DNA from: a virus
DNA length: 33,760 nucleotides
IMG/VR virus record: IMGVR_UViG_3300044632_001447
Location: 1-33,760 of that record
Strand: one strand, 5' to 3'
Shown here piece by piece: positions 29,164 to 33,760 of this stretch. Each line of letters opens with the position of its first letter. The stretch's first letter is position 1. Position numbers and translations under genes: made by a program. The notes beneath the pieces were generated by a model that searched no databases, was not told the DNA's origin, and worked only from the letters and a program-made list of their open reading frames with translations.

Positions 29164-29579
29164 TGACCGACACGACAGACACCAGCGCTGACGAGGTGGA
29201 GCGGCTGGCGGTGCTAACTGACGGCGTGTGGCGCCGGCTGAAGGATGGTGAGCGGTTCAGCATGCGCGTGCCGGCTGAACCCGAGCGCGACATGGACCTG
29301 ATCCTGCATCGGGCCGCCGCCACGCTCCGCGCCCTGCTGGCCGAGCGGGACCGGCTGCTGAAGGCGCTTGGCGACAAAGACGAGGCGCTGCTGCACATCG
29401 CGCAATGGGCCGAAGCCTACCCGGAAGACATCTTTCCGCCCGTCGATGTGGCCTCCGCGCGCGAAAAGGTAGGCGACGATGCCCTGTTCTCAAGGCTGCA
29501 CGCCGAGTGGGCACGCCATTTATGTAAGGGCATCGGTGCCATCGCCCGCGCCGCGCTGGAGGAGACGGGCCATGACTGA
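29160..29579 (+). CDS. Hypothetical early protein with helical core
   Basis: 139 aa starting MMTDTTDTSADEVERLAVLT. 'ILHRAAATLRALLAERDRLL' is a leucine-rich coiled-coil segment, as in many small phage early proteins ('A...L..L.AE.D.L'). The C-terminal 'HLCKGIGAIARAALEETG' is hydrophobic. Overlaps the following ATG. No enzymatic motif. Confidence 0.5.
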   Translation: MMTDTTDTSADEVERLAVLTDGVWRRLKDGERFSMRVPAEPERDMDLILHRAAATLRALLAERDRLLKALGDKDEALLHIAQWAEAYPEDIFPPVDVASAREKVGDDALFSRLHAEWARHLCKGIGAIARAALEETGHD

Positions 29580-30285
29580 CAGCAACCCAGGCGCGTGGGA
29601 CGGGCGCCCGCTAAACCCGGAGCGGGATGGCGTGCATGAGCTTGAGGCGGCTGTGGGCGCGGACGGCAATCGCATCCGGTTTGTCGCGCTATGGGCCTAC
29701 GGCCGCTGGCACTGCGGACAGGCCGAGACGCGGCCGACCGTCGCAGTCGAATACGGATGGCGCTATGTCGCCCCCTGCCACACCCCCACCGAAGTCGCCG
29801 CGCTGGTCGAGGCGGCGCGGCGGGAGGAGCGGGAGGCGTGCGCGCAAGCCATTGAGTGCGGCTGTGAGCAGGCAGACGCCGTGCGGGCTGCCGTCGCGCA
29901 TTGCGGGTCCAACAGCAGCGCCCGCTGGCGGCTGTGCGGGGAGGCGTTGTGCGGCGCAATCGAGGCGGACGAAATCCGCGCGCGAGGTGACGCTATCCCC
30001 GGCGAATACCAAAGCGAGGCCGAGCGGGAGCGAGTCGAACTGTTCAACCGCCTCGGCCGCGTGACCGAGGAATTGGGCCTCCCCATGGACGCGACGGCCA
30101 GCCGGATTATCGAGGCCATCCGCGGGCGTGTGGATGGCGAGCGCGAAGCGTGTGCCAGCCTCAGCGTGCGGGTGGAAGTGCCGCCCGGCGCAGAAACGTG
30201 GTCTCCGCTTGAAGCGTGGCAGGAGGCACTAGTCATGCTCGACGCGGCGTTCCGCGCCGCCATCCGCGGGCGAGGTGACGCATGA
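29572..30285 (+). CDS. Hypothetical early protein, possibly a fusion of two small proteins
   Basis: 237 aa starting MTDSNPGAWDGRPLNPERDG. The N-terminal 70 residues read as an alpha/beta domain (HELEAAVGADGNRIRFVALW, YGRWHCG). A helical part with several cysteines follows (ACAQAIECGCEQADAVRAAV). At residues 137-141 RARGDA mirrors the C-terminal RGRGDA, and the coding DNA shares GCGAGGTGACGC at both places (29982-29993 and 30270-30281). At the second this is the ribosome site/start junction of the next gene. That suggests fusion of two coupled ORFs. Function unknown. Confidence 0.55.
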   Translation: MTDSNPGAWDGRPLNPERDGVHELEAAVGADGNRIRFVALWAYGRWHCGQAETRPTVAVEYGWRYVAPCHTPTEVAALVEAARREEREACAQAIECGCEQADAVRAAVAHCGSNSSARWRLCGEALCGAIEADEIRARGDAIPGEYQSEAERERVELFNRLGRVTEELGLPMDATASRIIEAIRGRVDGEREACASLSVRVEVPPGAETWSPLEAWQEALVMLDAAFRAAIRGRGDA

Positions 30286-30575
30286 CCCGCGATGGCCTGA
30301 CCGCGCTGATCCGCGCCGCGCTGGAGGCGGCGGCTTGCGCCTTGTGCCGCGAGGCGAAGTCGTGCCGTGGCGATTGCGGCGACCGCTGCGCTTGGCGCGA
30401 GCCTGATGTGTCCATGCCTGCTTGCGCCGCCGCCGCCATCGCCGCGTTCTTGCAGGACTTGCCGCCCGCCGCGCTCGATACCGTGCCGGGCGTCGGATAC
30501 CTCGATGCCGTCGCGTGCAGAAACGCATGGCTGCGCGCCGTCGAGCAAGCCGCGAAGGAGGCTGACCATGCCTGA
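30282..30575 (+). CDS. Small Cys-cluster protein
   Basis: 97 aa. Cysteines at 19, 22, 28, 32, 36 and 48 (ACALCREAKSCRGDCGDRCA) suggest a zinc-binding module, followed by a helical C-terminus (AALDTVPGVGYLDAVACRNA). It ends AAKEADHA, whose codons carry the AAGGAGG ribosome site of the next gene. ATGA overlap at the start. Family not recognised. Confidence 0.55.
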   Translation: MTRDGLTALIRAALEAAACALCREAKSCRGDCGDRCAWREPDVSMPACAAAAIAAFLQDLPPAALDTVPGVGYLDAVACRNAWLRAVEQAAKEADHA

Positions 30576-31047
30576 GTGCGGCCCGCACGCTGGCGCCCTG
30601 CGCCAATGCCCCCGCCAGCGCGTTGTCAGTCTGACTGCGACAGAGCACGATCTTCGCGCCGCTGCGGCGGAGGCTGCGAAGTATCCGGACGCCGATGTGT
30701 CTCTGCCCGCCGTCGTGCTGCTGCGGCTACTGGACGACCGGCACATCGTCGGCAAGAAGCTCGCGGGCGCCGAGGCGCGCATTTCCGACGCCCGGCGGTC
30801 GCAAGACGCGGCCCTTGCGGCCCGCGAAAGCTGGATGAAGACGGCGCTCGACGCCGAGGCCCAAGCGAACCGGGCGACTGATCGCCTCATGGCGATCATC
30901 CAGAAATGCCATGAGGCCAACCACCACTTTGCGGACTGCCTCGTGAAGAACAGGCGCATCAGCAAGCGGGTCTATGAGGCATGGCGCGCCGATCTGCGCC
31001 GGCTCGGGGACGAAGCGCAAGCCGCGAAGGAGGCGGGGGATGGGTGA
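30568..31047 (+). CDS. Hypothetical helical early protein
   Basis: 159 aa starting MPECGPHAGALRQCPRQRVV. A long helical central part (KKLAGAEARISDARRSQDAA, then KTALDAEAQANRATDRLMAI) and 'CHEANHHFADCLVKNRRISK' near the C-terminus; the His/Cys pair there could bind metal. It ends QAAKEAGDG with the ribosome site of the next gene inside. AAGGAGG starts 13 nt before ATG 30568. Function unknown. Confidence 0.55.
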   Translation: MPECGPHAGALRQCPRQRVVSLTATEHDLRAAAAEAAKYPDADVSLPAVVLLRLLDDRHIVGKKLAGAEARISDARRSQDAALAARESWMKTALDAEAQANRATDRLMAIIQKCHEANHHFADCLVKNRRISKRVYEAWRADLRRLGDEAQAAKEAGDG

Positions 31048-31459
31048 TCTGTCCGCCAGAGAGGCAATCCCGGCAGAACTGTCCGCGCTGCGCCGCATAG
31101 CGGAAAACAGCCCCGCCACCGGGGTATGCCCCATGCCGAGCGTCTGCGTCCTGTTGCGCCACATCGCGTGGCAGGAACAAGAAATCGCGCGCCTGCGCCG
31201 GCTGGTTGAGAGCCGCCCGCGCGTGGTCGTGCCGCTTCGGAGTGGGAGCGCAGCGATGGCTGGCACAGCACTGCAAGGCCGCGAGCCCGTGCCACTGCCC
31301 ATCGCGCCGCAGCCAGGCATCGCAGCATCCCGCCATGACCCAGACGCTCAGCACGAGCCCCATGGACCGTGCGGAGATCGCGCCTGCGCTCACGGGTGCT
31401 GGACGTGGCGCAGCTTCGGCCGCCGGTGCGGCGCAGCGAAGGAGGCGGGGGATGCCTGA
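31040..31459 (+). CDS. Hypothetical protein with doubtful 3' half
   Basis: 139 aa starting MGDLSAREAIPAELSALRRI. Residues 1-70 form a clear helical domain (HIAWQEQEIARLRRLVESRP). Residues 70-139 (PLPIAPQPGIAASRHDPDAQ, later CGDRACAHGCWTWRSFGRRC) look unlike a folded domain. They overlap another open plus-strand frame in which MTQTLSTSPMDRAE joins the next gene. The C-terminus AAKEAGDA again contains the next gene's AAGGAGG. AAGGAGG starts 13 nt before ATG 31040. Function unknown. Confidence 0.45.
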   Translation: MGDLSAREAIPAELSALRRIAENSPATGVCPMPSVCVLLRHIAWQEQEIARLRRLVESRPRVVVPLRSGSAAMAGTALQGREPVPLPIAPQPGIAASRHDPDAQHEPHGPCGDRACAHGCWTWRSFGRRCGAAKEAGDA

Positions 31460-31760
31460 CGGCGCCGGGCCGCGCTCCCAAGAGGACGCCATGCGCCGGA
31501 TCGCGGCGACGGGCGATCCCTTGGCGGAGTTCTACCGCCAGATGGTCGGGAAGGCCGTGCGGCTGCATCTGAGGCTCACGGACGTAATCAGCCTGCGCGC
31601 CTACGCCGCTGCGCTGCGCGTGCTGGCCTCGACCTTAGAGCGACTGAGCTACAGCAAGGAGGCCGACCACGTCATATTGATGCAAGCCCGCAACGCTATC
31701 GAGGCTGCTAACCGCGCCATTGGTGGCAGCCGCCACAAACCGCGCCCCGATGTGGACTAG
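31452..31760 (+). CDS. Last gene of early operon, hypothetical
   Basis: 102 aa starting MPDGAGPRSQEDAMRRIAAT. Helical: 'DPLAEFYRQMVGKAVRLHLR' and 'AYAAALRVLASTLERLSYSK'. AAGGAGG starts 13 nt before ATG 31452, the same spacing as in the two preceding junctions. An in-frame ATG at 31335 (MTQTLST) would extend it into the previous gene. The stop TAG lies inside the left arm of a possible terminator. Function unknown. Confidence 0.5.
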   Translation: MPDGAGPRSQEDAMRRIAATGDPLAEFYRQMVGKAVRLHLRLTDVISLRAYAAALRVLASTLERLSYSKEADHVILMQARNAIEAANRAIGGSRHKPRPDVD

Positions 31761-31794
31761 GCAAACTGTCGCATGTAGCGGGAGCCTAGTTTTA
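31756..31794 (+). terminator. Possible weak terminator of the early operon
   Basis: ACTAGGC (31756-31762) pairs with GCCTAGT (31784-31790), followed by TTTTAC. The left arm contains the stop codon of the last early gene. The loop is long (21 nt), so the structure is weak. Confidence 0.35.
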
Positions 31795-32074
31795 CAACGC
31801 GGAATTATTGTAATGTCCGCAATGGGATTGAAGTCTATCGTTGACACAACATCTAGTTGCAGCAATGCGTCTAGCCACAATATATCTTATGCGGCAAAGT
31901 CGCCTATGGACATTTTCATCCACGGCGGCTTTTTATTTCAAACAGTTAGATGGCGCGACTTGTCCACCACGGGCGCGGAACGGCGCAGCAACACAACATA
32001 CAGGATCAAAACGGAACAGCGTCCTATCCCGGCAAAATCCGTGCCAAGGGACGATGTTCCGTGATCGCAGACAC
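31795..32074. other. AT-rich gap without a convincing gene
   Basis: This stretch between the converging early and lysis operons is clearly more AT-rich than its surroundings (for example 'ggaattattgtaatg' and 'cacaatatatcttatg'). It contains TTGACA at 31841 and a possible promoter TTGCAG-N18-TATATC (31857-31886) on the plus strand. Open frames crossing it (31720-32064 plus, 31635-31880 minus) have no ribosome site and codon use unlike the phage. No tRNA or clear att-like repeat was found by eye. It could hold an origin, an attachment site or a small RNA. Confidence 0.5.
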
Positions 32075-32110
32075 ACAAAAAGCCCCGCCAGATCGCTCCG
32101 CGAGGGGCTG
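32075..32110 (-). terminator. Rho-independent terminator after endolysin
   Basis: On the minus strand AGCCCC (32109-32104) pairs with GGGGCT (32086-32081) and is followed by TTTTTGTGT. It begins 5 nt past the endolysin stop, so it ends the lysis (and, on a circular map, the whole late) transcript. Confidence 0.85.
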
Positions 32111-32114
32111 TTGG

Positions 32115-32705
32115 TCACGCCGGATATTTCCGCCTATCCAACTCGAAATGCGGCCCATCAAACCACGGCTTGCCAGCCCGGTCTCGGAACGTCCCGCCCC
32201 ACACAATCGCCACGCCCTCATCATCCGCCGCGCGCTGCATCGCCTTGGCCAGCCGGCGGAACGCGGGCAGGTCTTCCCAGTCGAGCGGCACCGGCCCGAG
32301 ATCCACGGCGTGGCCGGTCAGGTGGCGGGAGCGCAGCGTCTGCGATGCGCCCTTCGCCACAAGCGCCGCCTGCCGATCAGCAGTCCGCACGCCCTCGATG
32401 ACCGTGAACGGCTCGCTTGCCCGCGCGCGGATCACCACCCGCACGAGGTCGGGATGCACGCCGGCCAAGCGCGAGATATCGCGCGGGGTCAGGCCAGCGG
32501 CGGCGGCTTTGATCGTGTCAAGACCGGGGAGCGCATCACCCACCGCATGGACAGGCACGGCGGGGGGCGTTGCCGCCCCCTCGCCTGCGCCATGCATGTT
32601 AGCGGCGCCATTTACCTCGGCCGGCGCTTGCGGCGGTGCGGACGGCAGGCCGGCAGCCTCTCGCCGAGGCGTCAGGAAGCCGGTCAGGCGGCGCAGCAGG
32701 CTCAT
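32115..32705 (-). CDS. Endolysin, M15 family L-alanyl-D-glutamate-type peptidase
   Basis: 196 aa. Residues 1-65 are a Pro/Ala/Gly linker, possibly a membrane- or virion-associated leader (MSLLRRLTGFLTPRREAAGL). The catalytic M15 domain covers 75-196: 'RLAGVHPDLVRVVIRARASE', S126-R-H128 and G131-H-A-V-D135 (zinc ligands H128 and D135), WGG (159-161) and DGPHFEL (183-189; H186, third ligand). This is the fold of phage Ala-Glu peptidases that cut the peptide stems of peptidoglycan. ATG 32705 overlaps the holin stop (ATGA). No signal peptide, so it depends on a holin. Confidence 0.9.
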   Translation of the reverse strand: MSLLRRLTGFLTPRREAAGLPSAPPQAPAEVNGAANMHGAGEGAATPPAVPVHAVGDALPGLDTIKAAAAGLTPRDISRLAGVHPDLVRVVIRARASEPFTVIEGVRTADRQAALVAKGASQTLRSRHLTGHAVDLGPVPLDWEDLPAFRRLAKAMQRAADDEGVAIVWGGTFRDRAGKPWFDGPHFELDRRKYPA

Positions 32706-33259
32706 CGACTTGGCCCCCCGCCGAAAGGGCCGGGCAGCGCGCGGCGCAAGGCCTCGTCCTTTCGCGCGCTGCCCGCAGACGACCCGACCCAATACGCGAC
32801 CACCGCCTGAGCCATGCCCAGCAGCCCGCCCAACAGCAGCAGCGCCAGTTCCCGCGAGCCCTCCGGGATTTCGCGCGCGACGATGCCGTACAGCGCGAAG
32901 CCGAAGGCCACCAGCACCAGCGCCGAGACGACCGGCGCGCCCCAGGCGATGGGCGACCCGGCGCGGGCCAAGTCAACCGTCTGGTCGCGCGCGCCGGCCA
33001 CATCGGCCAGCGTCGCGGCCAGGATCGCGCGTTCCTGCTCGGCCTCGATCCGCGCCAGTTCCAGCCGCAGATCGGCCGCGCGCTGGGGGTCGCGCAGCGC
33101 CAGCTCGATCTCGGCCGGGTCTTCGGACCTGACCACGGCACCGATGGCGCTGGTGATCTCACCGGCAATCGCGCCGGCCTTGTCGCCCGCCATGTGCTTG
33201 ATCAAGCCCGGCGCCAGAGAGGCGACGAGCGGCAGCAACGTCGCCAAGGGCAACGGCAT
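32702..33259 (-). CDS. GTA-type 3TM holin / lysis regulator
   Basis: 185 aa. N-terminal hydrophobic segment PLATLLPLVASLAPGLIKHM (2-21), then 'RDPQRAADLRLELARIEAEQ', then two transmembrane helices (about 104-126, IAWGAPVVSALVLVAFGFAL; and 136-157, SRELALLLLGGLLGMAQAVV), and the signature YWVGSSAGSARKDEALR. This order matches the GTA holin 3TM family of alphaproteobacterial phages and gene-transfer agents. It permeabilises the inner membrane so the endolysin reaches peptidoglycan. ATG 33259 has GGGAG 7 nt upstream. Confidence 0.85.
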   Translation of the reverse strand: MPLPLATLLPLVASLAPGLIKHMAGDKAGAIAGEITSAIGAVVRSEDPAEIELALRDPQRAADLRLELARIEAEQERAILAATLADVAGARDQTVDLARAGSPIAWGAPVVSALVLVAFGFALYGIVAREIPEGSRELALLLLGGLLGMAQAVVAYWVGSSAGSARKDEALRRALPGPFGGGPSR

Positions 33260-33274
33260 GCGTGTCTCCCGTGT

Positions 33275-33346
33275 TTATGATGATGCCGGCGGCCCGCCGG
33301 CGGGGTCAGTCCGCGCCTGCATGGCGCGCTTCTGGTTGCTGGTCAT
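33275..33346 (-). CDS. Possible 23-residue micro-ORF between the two holin genes
   Basis: ATG 33346 has AGAGG about 5 nt upstream; TAA at 33277-33275. Product MTSNQKRAMQARTDPAGGPP plus ASS. It fills most of the 103-nt gap between the upstream holin and the 3TM holin. Short and polar; could be chance. Confidence 0.35.
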   Translation of the reverse strand: MTSNQKRAMQARTDPAGGPPASS

Positions 33347-33362
33347 TGGTGCCTCTCTGCGA

Positions 33363-33692
33363 TCACCGAGGCGGCGCCTGGAGCCGAGAGCACGCGATGC
33401 GCTTCACGACCTCCCAGCCCAGCAGCCCGGAAAGGATGCCCGCGCCCACGGAGGCGGCGACACTGCCAGTCCACCACAGCGTCAGCGCCGCAATCGCGTA
33501 GCCGACGAGGGATTGCACCAGCCCATCGACCAGCACCGCGCGCCAAGGCCGAGCCGGGCCGGAATAAGTGGCCAGCCGCAGCACGGCGGCGGCGACCCCG
33601 GCGGCGCCCATGGCAAGGTGCGGCGCAGCGTCGGCGACGACCTTGGCTGCGGCCTGCGCCTCTTCAGACATAACACTGCCAGGTGGGGACAT
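33363..33692 (-). CDS. Putative small holin
   Basis: 109 aa from ATG 33692 (GGAG 8 nt upstream). A second start, ATG 33671 (MSEEAQAAAKVVADAAPHLA), overlaps the stop of the frame arriving from the right edge. Hydrophobic segments at about 36-50 (LAMGAAGVAAAVLRL), 66-86 (LVDGLVQSLVGYAIAALTLW) and 88-104 (TGSVAASVGAGILSGLLGWE), then a short basic tail (VVKRIACSRLQAPPR), fit a small phage holin. First gene of the lysis cassette. Two closely spaced starts recall holin/antiholin dual-start control, but this is speculative. Confidence 0.65.
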   Translation of the reverse strand: MSPPGSVMSEEAQAAAKVVADAAPHLAMGAAGVAAAVLRLATYSGPARPWRAVLVDGLVQSLVGYAIAALTLWWTGSVAASVGAGILSGLLGWEVVKRIACSRLQAPPR

Positions 33693-33760
33693 TGCGGCCA
33701 CTCCGGACGCAGCGCTTGTCTTCACGCGAAGCGATGGCGGCCATATGCTGCCCCCCCTCT
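33664..33760 (-). CDS. 3' end of an ORF entering from the right edge; likely end of the gene at position 1-311
   Basis: Read on the minus strand from 33760, one frame is open and ends at TGA 33666-33664, overlapping ATG 33671 of the holin by 8 nt. It contains ATG 33744 preceded by GAGGGGGGG, so it could also be a free 26-residue ORF (MAAIASREDKRCVRSGRNVP, then TWQCYV). If the window is circular, the gene at 311-1 continues exactly in this frame and totals 135 aa. Confidence 0.45.
   Translation of the reverse strand, partial: EGGQHMAAIASREDKRCVRSGRNVPTWQCYV

Noticed and set aside
31635-31880. Minus-strand frame of 81 codons across the early operon end
   Set aside because: Lies antisense over the well-supported last early gene and has no ribosome site.
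31720-32064. Plus-strand open frame of 114 codons in the AT-rich gap
   Set aside because: No ribosome site at its starts, overlaps the previous gene, codon use unlike the phage, no recognisable protein pattern.
1-33760. CRISPR array, tRNA or rRNA genes
   Set aside because: No regularly spaced repeats and no tRNA-like T-loop/cloverleaf were found on reading both strands by eye; a covariance search would be the proper test.
1-33760. Direct terminal repeat between the two window ends
   Set aside because: The first and last 20 bases share no sequence. Circularity is argued only from the in-frame junction and gene order.

Overview
The window is one GC-rich podovirus-type bacteriophage genome or prophage core. 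Its head and tail genes are recognisably of the Bordetella phage BPP-1/T7-like short-tailed kind: a podovirus head-to-tail connector portal, a Bbp19-like protein, scaffold and capsid, tail tubular A and B proteins, T7-like internal virion proteins and a fibre. High GC, very strong G/C third-position use and a holin resembling the gene-transfer-agent 3TM family suggest a GC-rich alphaproteobacterial host. That host assignment is inference; nothing in the window is a host gene.

Layout. (1) From about 24.6 kb leftwards to position 1, every gene lies on the minus strand, mostly with 1-8 nt overlaps. In transcription order: a Cro/YdaS-like regulator (24.6 kb), small helix-turn-helix and nuclease genes, a DUF1376 replication protein, terminase small and large subunits, a gp13-like protein, portal, a block of small virion-like genes including an AT-rich LamG-type gene, scaffold, major capsid protein, decoration protein, tail tubes A and B, four internal virion proteins, tail fibre, and a tail-assembly-type protein cut by the left window edge. 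(2) At 24.6-25.1 kb lies the genetic switch. A plus-strand XRE repressor is flanked on each side by a pair of TTGGG-N4-CCCAA operators, each pair placed around a divergent promoter. (3) From 25.1 to 31.8 kb is a plus-strand early operon: small unknowns, a RecE-like nuclease, a RecT annealase, then about eleven small coupled genes of unknown function. (4) An AT-rich gap without a convincing gene covers 31.76-32.07 kb. (5) From 32.1 to 33.7 kb is a minus-strand lysis cassette (holin, GTA-type 3TM holin, M15 endolysin) ending in a rho-independent terminator.

The two window ends fit together. If position 1 is joined to position 33760, the truncated minus-strand gene at the left end reads on in frame into the right end and stops at 33664, overlapping the holin start. 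The late operon would then run unbroken from the switch through morphogenesis to lysis and end at the terminator near 32.08 kb, facing the early operon. This suggests the window is a whole circular (or circularly permuted) genome unit of about 33.8 kb. No integrase, transposase, partition or plasmid-replication gene is visible despite the repressor switch.

How the genes work together. The repressor would bind both operator pairs and silence the leftward Cro/late operon and the rightward recombination operon. On induction, RecE/RecT, VRR-NUC and DUF1376 proteins would support replication and recombination with host enzymes. Terminase and portal package DNA into the scaffolded capsid. Internal virion proteins form the ejection apparatus, and the holins and endolysin lyse the cell. 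The most unusual items are the mirrored double-operator switch, the cassette-like AT-rich core of the LamG gene, hairpins bracketing the capsid gene pair, and micro-ORFs that exactly tile gaps between genes.
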